Source: Haemophilus parahaemolyticus
Lineage (GTDB): Bacteria > Pseudomonadota > Gammaproteobacteria > Enterobacterales > Pasteurellaceae
Direction of reading: 5' to 3'
DNA length: 64,000 bases
NCBI RefSeq assembly: GCF_018373095.1
Contig: NZ_JAHAHT010000001.1
Coordinates: 1 to 64,000, forward strand
Shown: one piece after another, positions 19,661-28,692 of the stretch
Layout: each line of letters opens with the position of its first letter
How positions within the stretch are numbered: position 1 is the first letter of the stretch
Translations under genes and position numbers: made by a program
The notes under the pieces: generated by a model
The model's input: the letters and a program-made list of their open reading frames with translations, nothing else
Told to the model about the DNA's origin: nothing
Databases searched by the model: none

Positions 19661-19691
19661 AAAGGGTATCCATTTCCATTGGATACCCTTT
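19661..19691. terminator. Bidirectional terminator between rppH and tpx
   Basis: AAAGGGTATCCA (19661-19672) pairs with TGGATACCCTTT (19680-19691) around a short loop. A- and T-rich flanks on both sides allow it to serve the convergent rppH and tpx genes. Confidence 0.85.
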
Positions 19692-19708
19692 GTTTTGTTA
19701 TGTACCTA

Positions 19709-20206
19709 CTAAGCCAATACTGCTAATGCCGCGTCGTAATTTGGTTCTTCTTTAATTTCTGAAACCAATTGGCTGTGTAATACGTTGTTTTGCTCATCTA
19801 ACACAACAACCGCACGTGAGGTTAAGCCCGCAAGCGGTCCAGTTTTAATATCCACGCCCAATTGCACGTGCACTGCATGATTGCGGAAAGTAGAAACCGT
19901 TTTTGCGTTTTCAATCCCTTCTGCACCGCAGAAACGAGCTTGTGCGAATGGCAAATCGGCTGAAATGCAAAGCACCACAGTGTTGTTTAAATCTGCCGCT
20001 TGTTGGTTGAATTTACGCACCGAAGTAGCACACACGCCTGTGTCGATGCTTGGGAAGATGTTCAATACTTTGCGTTTGCCTGCAAAATCATTTAATGAAA
20101 CATCGGCTAAATCATTGCCGACTAAAGTAAAGTTTTCAACTTTTTCGCCCGCTTGTGGAAAATGTCCGCCAACCTCAATTGGGTTGCCTGCTAATGTTAC
20201 TGCCAT
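19709..20206 (-). CDS. tpx: Thiol peroxidase Tpx
   Basis: Periplasm- or cytosol-associated atypical 2-Cys peroxiredoxin that reduces lipid and other hydroperoxides using thioredoxin. 165 residues from ATG 20206 ([14 protein letters not shown]), preceded by AAGAGGA; an in-frame ATG 66 bp upstream is rejected. Peroxidatic Cys59 lies in [15 protein letters not shown], and resolving Cys93 in [13 protein letters not shown]. Confidence 0.96.
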   Translation of the reverse strand: MAVTLAGNPIEVGGHFPQAGEKVENFTLVGNDLADVSLNDFAGKRKVLNIFPSIDTGVCATSVRKFNQQAADLNNTVVLCISADLPFAQARFCGAEGIENAKTVSTFRNHAVHVQLGVDIKTGPLAGLTSRAVVVLDEQNNVLHSQLVSEIKEEPNYDAALAVLA

Positions 20207-20303
20207 AAAATCCTCTTTTTGGTTTGGAAAAATGAGGTTACTATACCCAATCTGCTTTTCAATACAAGTCAAAACAAACCTTTTTCTCTAATAGTTTATT
20301 TTT

Positions 20304-20312
20304 TGCTATACT
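20304..20312 (+). promoter_or_regulatory. Extended -10 promoter of plsC
   Basis: TGC-TATACT is an extended -10 element 27 bp before the plsC start. The -35 region is poor, as expected for this promoter type. Confidence 0.45.
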
Positions 20313-20338
20313 CTTCGTCTAACTTTTGAGGGAATTTT

Positions 20339-21058
20339 ATGTTAAAACTTATTCGAATTTTGTTGGTGTTATGCTGCTCAATCCTCATCTCTGTGGTCGG
20401 TTTTTGTTATGCATTAATCCGCTTCCGCAACCCAAATTGTGTGGGCGAAATTGCTTATTGGTATAGCAAAATGCATAAGCTGCTTGGCATTAAATTGATT
20501 CGCCGCTCCCATACTAGCGGACATCAACCCGCGATTTATATCGCTAATCACCAAAATAACTATGATATGGTGACCATCTCTTCTATGGTGCCTGAAAAAA
20601 CCGTGACTATCGGTAAACGTAGCTTGATTTGGATCCCTTTCTTCGGCTTAGTTTATTGGGCAACGGGCAATATTTTCATCAACCGTGAGAAACGCAGTAG
20701 TGCTATTAGTACAATGGCGAAAGTGGGTGAGATTATTAAAAAACGTCAAATTTCGATTTGGATGTTCCCTGAAGGCACGCGTAGCCGTGGACGTGGTTTA
20801 TTGCCATTCAAAACGGGAGCATTCCACACCGCTATTTCCGCTGGTGTACCAATTATCCCGATTGTTTGCTCAACGCTACACAATAAAGTGGATTTAAACC
20901 GTTGGGACAATGGCACGGTGATTTGCGAAGAGCTTGATCCGATTGATACTAGCGGTTACAGCCGTGATAATTTGAAAGAGCTTATCGAACATTGCCATCA
21001 AATAATGCAGAAAAGAATTGCGGAGCTTGATGAGGAAATCGAGCAGTTGGATAAATAG
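20339..21058 (+). CDS. plsC: 1-acyl-sn-glycerol-3-phosphate acyltransferase
   Basis: Makes phosphatidic acid from lysophosphatidic acid at the inner membrane, the second acylation of phospholipid synthesis. 239 residues: N-terminal membrane anchor (~5-27), the catalytic HX4D motif in NHQNNYD, the substrate-binding FPEGTRSRG, and the later block VPIIPIV. GAGGGA precedes ATG 20339. As in E. coli, ftsP follows on the same strand (60 bp). Confidence 0.95.
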   Translation: MLKLIRILLVLCCSILISVVGFCYALIRFRNPNCVGEIAYWYSKMHKLLGIKLIRRSHTSGHQPAIYIANHQNNYDMVTISSMVPEKTVTIGKRSLIWIPFFGLVYWATGNIFINREKRSSAISTMAKVGEIIKKRQISIWMFPEGTRSRGRGLLPFKTGAFHTAISAGVPIIPIVCSTLHNKVDLNRWDNGTVICEELDPIDTSGYSRDNLKELIEHCHQIMQKRIAELDEEIEQLDK

Positions 21059-21117
21059 TTTTACTCCCACAAGGGGAGAGTAACACTTTAATATTTTAAT
21101 ATATAAAATAAAAAAAC

Positions 21118-22539
21118 ATGAACGAACCTCTTCACTTAACCCGTCGCCAGCTTTTGCAACGCACGGGTTTGGCTTCTGCAATGGTCGCACTGCCTTCACC
21201 TGTGTGGGCAAATTCGCAACCTGCATTGAAAATCCCACCGCTTGTTGCTGTCGGTCGCGGTCGCCCTATTCGCCTTGATCTTCGCCCTGCTCAAACGCAA
21301 TTTAAGGCTGGGAAGTTGGTTGATGTGTGGGGCGTAAATGGGCAATATCTCGCCCCGACAGTTCGTGTGCGGTCGCAAGATTTTGTCAAACTCACTTACT
21401 TAAATAACCTCCCGCAGACAATTTCAATGAACATTCAAGGTTTACTTACACCCAGTGAGATGCTTGGTTCTTCGCATCGTAAGCTCGAGCCTAAAACTAG
21501 CTGGTCTCCAATTGTGAGCGTAAATCAATCCGCTTGCACGTGCTGGTATCACGCGGACACCCTGCTTAATTCTGCTCTTCAAGTTTATCGTGGCTTGGCG
21601 GGGCTGTGGATTATTGAGGATGCGGAGAGCAAGAAAACTAATCTGCCAAACCAATATGGTGTGAATGATATTCCACTGATTTTGCAAGATCAGCAAATCA
21701 ATAAGGAAGGCAAGCAGGTGCTCGATCCGAGCCAATCGCAATTTTTCGGTTCACGTCTGTTTGTGAATGGACAGGAATCGCCTTACCTAAAAGTGCAAGC
21801 GGGCTGGATTCGTCTGCGAATTGTAAATGCCTCACTCTCTCGTGCATATGAATTACACTTGGATAACGGTCAGCCGTTGCACTTAATTGCCACAGGGTTA
21901 GGAATGTTTGAAAAGCCGATTGCCCAGCCGATGGTAATGCTTGCTCCAAGTGAACGGGTGGAGGTGTTGGTGAAAGTGGAAGAAGAGACGCCAGTGTCAT
22001 TAATTACGGGCGAGCCACGTAGCTTGCTGGATAAGGCAAAATTGCTGTTTAGCGATGGTAATGAGCTGGCGGATAATATTATCTTAACCTTACAGCCACA
22101 AGGCTTAGCCGCTGTGTTTACGCAAGTGCCAGAAACCGTGCCGTTTAAGCTGGAAGATTTCCAGATGAATATCGTCAATGAGCGAAAATTTCATCTCCGC
22201 CCGCTAGATTATCTGATTAACCAACAACGCTTCGACCCGAAACGGATTGATTTCAGTGTGAAAAAAGGGAGAGTGGAGCGTTGGTATCTTACCAGCGACA
22301 GTGATATTGGCTTTACCTTACAAGGGGCGAAATTTGTGGTGGAAACTCGCAACCGCCAACGTTTGCAGAACAAATACTTAGCGTGGAAGGATACGGTTTG
22401 GCTACCAAAAGATCAGGAAGTAACTTTGTTAGTGAAATTTGAACACGAAGCCAGCAACGAGCTGCCATTTAGCTTTGGCGTGTCGGATTTGATGTTGCGA
22501 GATCGAGGGGCAATGGGACAGTTTACGGTTGAAACATAA
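21118..22539 (+). CDS. ftsP: Cell division protein FtsP (SufI), Tat-exported
   Basis: Periplasmic multicopper-oxidase-like protein that stabilises the divisome under stress. 473 residues (E. coli 470). The signal peptide carries a twin-arginine motif ([14 protein letters not shown]). The three cupredoxin-like domains are recognisable, but copper ligands are largely lost (WYHAD where oxidases have WYHxH), as in E. coli SufI. It shares the plsC message. Confidence 0.93.
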   Translation: MNEPLHLTRRQLLQRTGLASAMVALPSPVWANSQPALKIPPLVAVGRGRPIRLDLRPAQTQFKAGKLVDVWGVNGQYLAPTVRVRSQDFVKLTYLNNLPQTISMNIQGLLTPSEMLGSSHRKLEPKTSWSPIVSVNQSACTCWYHADTLLNSALQVYRGLAGLWIIEDAESKKTNLPNQYGVNDIPLILQDQQINKEGKQVLDPSQSQFFGSRLFVNGQESPYLKVQAGWIRLRIVNASLSRAYELHLDNGQPLHLIATGLGMFEKPIAQPMVMLAPSERVEVLVKVEEETPVSLITGEPRSLLDKAKLLFSDGNELADNIILTLQPQGLAAVFTQVPETVPFKLEDFQMNIVNERKFHLRPLDYLINQQRFDPKRIDFSVKKGRVERWYLTSDSDIGFTLQGAKFVVETRNRQRLQNKYLAWKDTVWLPKDQEVTLLVKFEHEASNELPFSFGVSDLMLRDRGAMGQFTVET

Positions 22540-22655
22540 AATACAAGCGGTCGGATCTGTATGAAAATCTGCAAAAAATTGCGGAAAAATAACCGCTTTT
22601 TGCGACAACTTGCTGTCTATCAGGTAAAATAAGCCAATTTTTTAGGTATTATTTC

Positions 22656-22680
22656 GTAGGGGTAAGGTTACCTCCGCCCC
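22656..22680 (+). repeat. Short dispersed palindromic repeat (GTAGGGG family)
   Basis: GTAGGGGTAAGGTTACCTCCGCCCC, in the gap before accA. The same element, inverted and slightly diverged, is at 26727-26753. Central GGTTACC is palindromic and GGGG/CCCC pair at the ends, so it can fold as a hairpin. No other feature was seen in the 230-bp gap apart from an uptake signal just after ftsP. Confidence 0.5.
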
Positions 22681-22769
22681 ACATAATGATTCTTCATTAA
22701 GTGGGCTAAACCTCTACATCGAATACCACGTTTTTAAAATGTCCGACACATAAACAAATAGGATAACGT

Positions 22770-23717
22770 ATGGAATATTTAGATTTTGAACTACCGATTG
22801 CCGAACTTGAGGCGAAAATTGAGTCGCTAAAGGCAGTGGCAGAGCAAGATGACAAAATCAATCTTGATGATGAAATCAAACGTTTAGAGAAAAAAGCGCA
22901 AGAGCTCACCAAAAAAACCTTTGCTAATTTAGATGCGTGGCAGACTTCTAAAATGGCTCGTCACCCAAATCGTCCTTATACCTTAGATTATATTGAGCAT
23001 ATTTTCACCGAATTTGATGAACTTGCGGGCGATCGTGCTTTTGCAGATGATAAAGCGATTGTCGGTGGAATTGCACGCTTAGATGGACGTCCTGTGATGG
23101 TTATTGGGCATCAAAAAGGTAGAAGCACAAAAGAAAAAGTGATACGTAACTTTGGGATGCCAGCTCCAGAAGGCTACCGCAAGGCATTACGTTTAATGGA
23201 AATGGCAGAGCGTTTTAACTTGCCAATCATTACTTTTATCGACACCCCTGGAGCATACCCTGGTATCGGTGCGGAAGAGCGTGGTCAGGCGGAAGCGATT
23301 GCTCGCAACTTGCGTGAAATGTCACAGCTTAAAGTGCCTGTGATTTGTACCGTTATCGGTGAAGGTGGTTCAGGTGGTGCATTAGCCATTGGTGTAGGCG
23401 ATAAAGTCAATATGTTGCAATATTCAACTTACTCAGTTATTTCACCAGAAGGCTGTGCTTCAATTCTTTGGAAAAGTGCCGAAAAAGCCTCAACCGCTGC
23501 GGAAGTAATGGGCTTAACCGCACAACGTTTAAAAGAGTTGAAACTGATCGATGAAATCGTGGCAGAACCCCTCGGTGGAGCTCACCGTAATTACACAGAA
23601 ATAGCAGAAAACCTCAAACAACGCATTCTAACCGATTTACACGAATTGGATAATCTGGATAAAGAAGCGTTGTTACATCGTCGTTATCAACGTTTGATGA
23701 ATTATGGTTATTGCTAA
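22770..23717 (+). CDS. accA: Acetyl-CoA carboxylase carboxyltransferase subunit alpha
   Basis: With AccD, transfers carboxyl from biotin to acetyl-CoA to make malonyl-CoA, the first step of fatty acid synthesis. 315 residues (E. coli 319): N-terminal coiled coil (~1-55), then a crotonase-like fold with [20 protein letters not shown] and the Gly-rich [15 protein letters not shown]. Confidence 0.97.
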   Translation: MEYLDFELPIAELEAKIESLKAVAEQDDKINLDDEIKRLEKKAQELTKKTFANLDAWQTSKMARHPNRPYTLDYIEHIFTEFDELAGDRAFADDKAIVGGIARLDGRPVMVIGHQKGRSTKEKVIRNFGMPAPEGYRKALRLMEMAERFNLPIITFIDTPGAYPGIGAEERGQAEAIARNLREMSQLKVPVICTVIGEGGSGGALAIGVGDKVNMLQYSTYSVISPEGCASILWKSAEKASTAAEVMGLTAQRLKELKLIDEIVAEPLGGAHRNYTEIAENLKQRILTDLHELDNLDKEALLHRRYQRLMNYGYC

Positions 23718-23730
23718 CCATCCTTTTATC

Positions 23731-23752
23731 GCTCCCTCTAAATGGAGGGAGC
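23731..23752. terminator. Hairpin between convergent accA and yccS
   Basis: GCTCCCTC (23731-23738) pairs with GAGGGAGC (23745-23752) around a 6-nt loop. No long T-run follows on the plus strand, so it is either a weak terminator or a dispersed hairpin repeat. Confidence 0.4.
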
Positions 23753-23802
23753 ATAATTGAGTACAAACACTAACATTATGTGCTCACCTATATTCTCCCT
23801 TT

Positions 23803-26043
23803 TTATTCTTTTCCTGTCTCTCCTAACTCATTTAACGCATTCTCTTGCATCAAATGTTGTAATTGTGGAAGCAGTTGCACTATCAGGCGTAATTGTTGGA
23901 TGAGTACCAAGCTCAATTCGTCCTGTTTTTCGTGATGTGTTTGCTCAAATTGGGCAAGATCGCTATCAATAGCAGTTAAATTTGCTTCCAATTTTGCAGG
24001 TGAACGTTTGCCCTCTGCCATCTGTCCGATAATGGTTGCCACTTCCCGTCCGTGTGAGAAGAAAATCGCGGAAAAATCCACCTGTTGATTCAGCATCGGG
24101 CTGGCGATGCGATAGGCTCCCAGTGCAGAAATATAGCCAAGCAAAGTGTAATTTATACCTAGTAAATTCGGGGCAACAGCTGAAATCGCTTGGTATTTTT
24201 TCGGCTCGCTGTCTAGGTTTGACACCGCAGAACTCAGAGCAGAAATGTAGTTGTGCACTTCGCGGCGAGCGGTGCGGTATGGCAACTGTTCGTTATAGCC
24301 AAACTGCAGCTGTGCGATGATGTGGCGTAGGTAGTTACTGCTCGCTAGCACGGTCGATTTCAAGTTCTGTTTGAGGTTGATATACTTCCAATCGGGGAAA
24401 ATAAAAGAGACGGCAAACCACGCAATCGATGTGCCGACCAACGTATCAATCACCCTCGGTAAAATACCCTCATCCGCACCGATGCCAATAATATCAAGGC
24501 TTACCAACACCAACAGCGTGATGTAGAAGGTTGAGAAACTGTAATGACGGAAACGGAAATAGGTGTAAAGGCTGGAGGTAATCACAATCAAGCCCAGCTC
24601 GGCTTCCAGCGTGGAAGTAAGGTAATATTCCCGCAACAGCATCCCGACCAACACGCCCAAGATAGTGCCGATAACCCGCTGTCCTAAACGTTTCTTAGTT
24701 GCCGAATAGTTCGGCTGGCAGACGAAAATTGCTGTGAGTAAAACCCAGTAGCCCTTGCCGTCTAAATGGAAAATCGGCACGATGGCACTACACAACCCTA
24801 CCACAACCGATAAACGGATGGCGTGGCGAAAAAGTTGCGATGAGAGATTGCAATGGCTTTGAATGGTTTGCCACATATTGCGAAAACCTGACACATTTTC
24901 TGCCAACAAGCGGTTAGAAAGGTGCTGCGATTTGCTAGATGCAAATTTATTGTTCATTTTAACCGCTTGTTCCATGCCCTCTTCTTGTTCGCTTTGGCTG
25001 TGCTCAATCTGGCAAAGTTGGCTTTCAATATTGCGTAAATTTTCCGCAATCGACTGCCAGCGATACGCACTTTTTAACCCCTGTTTTTGATGATAATTGA
25101 GAGAATTAAATAAGCCTTGCATTGCTTTTTCCCCGCGAGAGCTGTGCTGATAACGTTCCGCATAACGCAACGCCACCGCGACCTTTTGGCACGCCATAGC
25201 TTGCAGCTCCAAGACACGTTGGAAGCGAAAAATCAAATCGCTATTTTTAAGCTGTTGGAAGAATTCGTGATATTGATAATGGCTTGAACTGGCTCGTTCC
25301 AGAATATCTTGGGCGGTGTAGTAATAACGCAACATTTTTTGCGTCCGAGTTTGGCGATTATGGCGACGCAAGCGATAGAAGAGCGATACGCGGGTTTGCT
25401 CAAATGTTTGCACTACTTCACTATTCGCACGGGCTAAAGCACGCTGTTTCGCGTCGACATCGTCATCATCGGGGTCAAAATAGGCAGCTTTCGCTTGTAA
25501 ATATCTGCCCAATGCTTCGTAAGATTTCGCCAAATTCTCTTGCACCGTGCGGTTTGGAAAGACGATATAAACTAACATTGCGACTAAACCATAAAGCAAC
25601 GCCCCCGCTAAAATCAGCAATGTATTGGTGTACCAAGTAGTTTCGGGCATGTAGGTAAGCGAGGCATAAACAGATACAACGAGAGTACCAAAAGCGATGG
25701 TGCTATAACGCTGCCCAATGCTGCCGAGCATGACCAAAATAAAGGTGCTGAGCACCGCAAGCGGTACAAAAAGCCAGCCAAATTCCAAAGAAAGCGTTGC
25801 CCCTGCGGACGAAATCGCAAAGGCAATCAGGGTAATGATAAGGTTTTTAAATCGCCCAGAAAGATTGTTGTCTAAATCTACCAAACCGCCTGCAATAATG
25901 CCCAAAATCAATGGCATACTGTGCTCAGAAATATTAAGCAACCAGATACCAATGGCAGCAAGGTTGGTGGTAATAAAAATCGGTAAAGTGCTCAACACGT
26001 GAGCACTCAACCAATGAGATGGCATTTTTGTTGCAATTTTCAT
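23803..26043 (-). CDS. yccS: YccS family inner-membrane protein (FUSC superfamily)
   Basis: 746 residues with two blocks of about five to six membrane segments (~14-165 and ~395-520) separated by a long cytoplasmic region and followed by a C-terminal domain. This is the layout of YccS/AaeB-like FUSC proteins, proposed exporters of aromatic acids or similar small molecules. The C-terminal block has the conserved KGYWVLLTAIFVCQPNYSATKKRLGQRVIGT stretch (interrupted here after KGYWVLLTAIFVCQPNY). It ends 18 bp from mgsA on the same strand; the two are also near neighbours in E. coli. Confidence 0.88.
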   Translation of the reverse strand: MKIATKMPSHWLSAHVLSTLPIFITTNLAAIGIWLLNISEHSMPLILGIIAGGLVDLDNNLSGRFKNLIITLIAFAISSAGATLSLEFGWLFVPLAVLSTFILVMLGSIGQRYSTIAFGTLVVSVYASLTYMPETTWYTNTLLILAGALLYGLVAMLVYIVFPNRTVQENLAKSYEALGRYLQAKAAYFDPDDDDVDAKQRALARANSEVVQTFEQTRVSLFYRLRRHNRQTRTQKMLRYYYTAQDILERASSSHYQYHEFFQQLKNSDLIFRFQRVLELQAMACQKVAVALRYAERYQHSSRGEKAMQGLFNSLNYHQKQGLKSAYRWQSIAENLRNIESQLCQIEHSQSEQEEGMEQAVKMNNKFASSKSQHLSNRLLAENVSGFRNMWQTIQSHCNLSSQLFRHAIRLSVVVGLCSAIVPIFHLDGKGYWVLLTAIFVCQPNYSATKKRLGQRVIGTILGVLVGMLLREYYLTSTLEAELGLIVITSSLYTYFRFRHYSFSTFYITLLVLVSLDIIGIGADEGILPRVIDTLVGTSIAWFAVSFIFPDWKYINLKQNLKSTVLASSNYLRHIIAQLQFGYNEQLPYRTARREVHNYISALSSAVSNLDSEPKKYQAISAVAPNLLGINYTLLGYISALGAYRIASPMLNQQVDFSAIFFSHGREVATIIGQMAEGKRSPAKLEANLTAIDSDLAQFEQTHHEKQDELSLVLIQQLRLIVQLLPQLQHLMQENALNELGETGKE

Positions 26044-26061
26044 TGTTTAATTTTTAATCCA

Positions 26062-26523
26062 TTAACGCTGTAAACGTTCCGTCAAATAGCGATCGTAATC
26101 AGGCACTTCAATCTCTACTTCGTGGTTAAAACAGCTAGAGTGTAATAAGAAATCAGCGGTTGCTTCATTGATTGCTACGGGAATATTCCAGACAGTCGCA
26201 ATGCGCATTAAGGCTTTTACATCAGGATCGTGAGGAGCAGCGTTCATTGGATCCCAGAAGAAAATCATCAAGTCGATTTTTTTCTCTGCAATCAATCCTC
26301 CTAGCTGTTGATCGCCGCCCATCGGGCCGCTCAATAAAGCGTGAATTTCCAAGCCTGTTTCACGAGAAAGTAAATTGCCCGTTGTACCAGTGGCGTATAA
26401 AGTATGCGGCTTCAAGGCTTCAGCGTGTTTTTTCGTCCACGCCAATAAGCTCTGTTTGCAGCTGTCGTGTGCCACTAAGGCAATGCGTTTGTGTAATTCA
26501 ATTTTGCGAGTAGTTTTGTACAT
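26062..26523 (-). CDS. mgsA: Methylglyoxal synthase
   Basis: Converts dihydroxyacetone phosphate to methylglyoxal and phosphate, a bypass that relieves sugar-phosphate stress. 153 residues (E. coli 152) with the phosphate-binding [21 protein letters not shown] containing the catalytic Asp, and [23 protein letters not shown] lies upstream of ATG 26523. It probably shares a message with yccS. Confidence 0.97.
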   Translation of the reverse strand: MYKTTRKIELHKRIALVAHDSCKQSLLAWTKKHAEALKPHTLYATGTTGNLLSRETGLEIHALLSGPMGGDQQLGGLIAEKKIDLMIFFWDPMNAAPHDPDVKALMRIATVWNIPVAINEATADFLLHSSCFNHEVEIEVPDYDRYLTERLQR

Positions 26524-26726
26524 TCTTTGCTCCTTTTGCTTTTTCGCAAGATAGTAAAATCATACCCCTATTTGGAAAAGGTTAGCAAGCCCAAAGCCAA
26601 GAATGGGGAATAATTCCTGCGATTTGCAAAAAATTTTAAGATCTGACCGCTTGAGATTGACTAAGCTCGCATAATAGTTAAAAATCCAGATAGTTTTTAG
26701 CAACAATGTTGCTCTTTAATATATTT

Positions 26727-26753
26727 GGGCGGGGGATAAACCCTGCCCCTACG
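26727..26753 (-). repeat. Second copy of the GTAGGGG dispersed repeat
   Basis: On the minus strand this reads CGTAGGGGCAGGGTTTATCC and continues CCCGCCC, clearly related to the repeat at 22656-22680 in opposite orientation. It lies in the 262-bp gap between divergent mgsA and thrC. Confidence 0.5.
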
Positions 26754-26785
26754 CATAACTCCATAAATAGTAAAGGACATTCCGA

Positions 26786-28060
26786 ATGAATTTATACAAC
26801 ATCAAACACCCAGAAGAACAAGTAAATTTCGCACAGGGCGTGCGTCAAGGTTTAGGTAAAGATCAGGGGCTTTTTTTCCCTGAAGTGCTGCCAAAATTTG
26901 ATGATATTGATGCACTTTTAGCCTTACCATTAGTTGAACGTAGCCAAAAAATCTTAGGTGCGTTAATTGGGGATGAATTACCAAGAGAGACACTCAACAA
27001 AATGGTGGCAAATGCGTTTACCTTCCCTGCACCACTTGCTCGTGTGAATGATGACATTTATGCGTTAGAGCTTTTCCACGGCCCAACACTCGCATTTAAA
27101 GATTTCGGCGGTCGCTTTATGGCACAAGCATTAAGTGCCGTGCGTGGTGAGGGCAAAATTACCATTTTAACCGCAACTTCTGGCGACACAGGTGCGGCAG
27201 TGGCACACGCTTTCTATGGTTTAGAGAACATTAATGTGGTGATTTTGTATCCAAAAGGCAAAATCAGCCCGCTTCAAGAAAAATTATTCTGTACCCTTGG
27301 CGGCAATATCCGTACTGTGGCGATTGAGTCTGATTTTGATGCTTGCCAAGCGTTAGTGAAACAAGCCTTTGATGATGCAGAACTTCGCCAAGCGATTGGC
27401 TTAAACTCAGCAAACTCAATTAATATCAGCCGCCTGCTTGCTCAAGTATGCTACTATTTTGAAGCCGTGGCACAATTACCGAAAGAGAAACATTCAGAAG
27501 TGGTCGTTTCTGTGCCAAGTGGCAACTTTGGCAACTTGACCGCAGGTTTAATTGCAAAAACTTTAGGTTTGCCAATCAAGCGTTTCATTGCTTCAACCAA
27601 TGCAAATGACACCGTTCCACGCTACTTAAAATCAGGCAAATGGGAGCCGAATGCAACGGTGGCAACGCTTTCAAATGCAATGGATGTGAGCCGTCCAAAC
27701 AACTGGCCACGTGTGGAAGAACTTTTCAAACGCAATGGCTGGAACTTAGCGGATTTAGGTTCAGATGCGTTAAACGATGCAGAAACTGAAGCTGCATTAA
27801 AAGCACAATATGCGGAAGGCTACCTCTGCGAACCACATGGTGCAATTGCTTACCAAGTGTTGAAAGACCAACTTCAAGCAGGCGAAACAGGCATTTTCCT
27901 CTGCACAGCCCACCCAGCGAAATTTAAAGAATCAGTAGAATGCATTTTAGACATTGAGTTACCATTGCCAGAAGCATTGGATAAACACAATAAAATGGAA
28001 TTGTTATCCGACACAATGCCAGCAGATTTCGCCACATTGCGTGCGTATTTGTTGAAGTAG
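26786..28060 (+). CDS. thrC: Threonine synthase
   Basis: PLP enzyme converting O-phosphohomoserine to threonine. 424 residues (E. coli 428). The PLP lysine is in LAFKDFGGRFM, and the phosphate-binding TATSGDTGAA follows. thrA and thrB are not adjacent here. An AAAGGA site precedes ATG 26786. Confidence 0.97.
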   Translation: MNLYNIKHPEEQVNFAQGVRQGLGKDQGLFFPEVLPKFDDIDALLALPLVERSQKILGALIGDELPRETLNKMVANAFTFPAPLARVNDDIYALELFHGPTLAFKDFGGRFMAQALSAVRGEGKITILTATSGDTGAAVAHAFYGLENINVVILYPKGKISPLQEKLFCTLGGNIRTVAIESDFDACQALVKQAFDDAELRQAIGLNSANSINISRLLAQVCYYFEAVAQLPKEKHSEVVVSVPSGNFGNLTAGLIAKTLGLPIKRFIASTNANDTVPRYLKSGKWEPNATVATLSNAMDVSRPNNWPRVEELFKRNGWNLADLGSDALNDAETEAALKAQYAEGYLCEPHGAIAYQVLKDQLQAGETGIFLCTAHPAKFKESVECILDIELPLPEALDKHNKMELLSDTMPADFATLRAYLLK

Positions 28061-28085
28061 TTTGGTAGATTTTTGATAGAAAATG

Positions 28086-28127
28086 ACCGCTTGTTTGATG
28101 AAGCATCATCGTACAAGCGGTTTTTTT
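28086..28127 (+). terminator. thrC terminator built from two inverted uptake signals
   Basis: ACCGCTTGT (28086-28094) and ACAAGCGGT (28113-28121) are inverted copies of the 9-bp uptake signal and form the stem; seven T follow. Inverted uptake signals used as terminators are well known in Pasteurellaceae, and the ACAAGCGGT form marks the A. pleuropneumoniae-type clade. Confidence 0.88.
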
Positions 28128-28144
28128 GTGAAAACTTAACATTT

Positions 28145-28163
28145 GAGAATAATTCGCATTGAA
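28145..28163. promoter_or_regulatory. Fur-box-like sequence upstream of the cupin gene
   Basis: GAGAATAATTCGCATTGAA agrees with the 19-bp Fur consensus at about 11 positions and has the GAGAAT…CATT appearance of many gammaproteobacterial Fur sites. It lies ~60 bp before the cupin gene. Weak evidence; direct binding data would be needed. Confidence 0.3.
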
Positions 28164-28224
28164 ATGATTGAGTAAAACTGTCAGAATTAGGCTGTTTTAT
28201 TTACAACATAAAAGGAGAATTGTG

Positions 28225-28605
28225 ATGAAAAAAGCATTATTAGCTTCATTACTCAGCGTTGGTATTACTTCTATTGCACAAGCAGATATTGGTGTAGTAA
28301 AAGATGGCTTCGGTAAAATTATGCAAACAGAGCAGTTTACCGTAGTAAAAAAAGCTTTAAAGAAAGGCGAGCAGCTAAAACGCCATAATCACGAGGGGAA
28401 TAGCGTTATTTTTACCGTACTAAGCGGAAAAATGAACGTGGTATTAAATGACAGTGAAAAACATGAAATTAACATGGGGCAAGTGCTTAACTTTGATGGA
28501 AAATATTTTATTCAAGGCGAATCAGCTGAAGACTCGATCATTATGGTAACTTTAGTTGAAAATAGTGATGCCTCAAATGAACATCATTACGAGCATAAAC
28601 ATTAA
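28225..28605 (+). CDS. Periplasmic cupin-domain protein
   Basis: 126 residues from ATG 28225 (MKKALLASLLSVGITSIAQA signal peptide, mature protein from ADIG or DIG); AAAGGAG precedes it, so the upstream in-frame start at 28168 is rejected. The mature protein is a single small cupin: H-N-H-E-G near residues 54-58, then the barrel strands SVIFTVLSGKMNVVL. It ends in a His-rich tail (HHYEHKH). Metal binding is likely; substrate unknown. Single gene between two terminators. Confidence 0.65.
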   Translation: MKKALLASLLSVGITSIAQADIGVVKDGFGKIMQTEQFTVVKKALKKGEQLKRHNHEGNSVIFTVLSGKMNVVLNDSEKHEINMGQVLNFDGKYFIQGESAEDSIIMVTLVENSDASNEHHYEHKH

Positions 28606-28641
28606 GGCTTGCGATACATCATTTATGTTTCTGCTCAAAAG

Positions 28642-28686
28642 AAAAGCTACCTTTTATTATATAACTGTTATGTAAAAGGTAGCTTT
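28642..28686. terminator. Bidirectional terminator between the cupin gene and rnr
   Basis: AAAGCTACCTTTTA (28643-28656) pairs with TAAAAGGTAGCTTT (28672-28685), a 14-bp stem serving two convergent genes. Confidence 0.85.
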
Positions 28687-28692
28687 GTAGAA

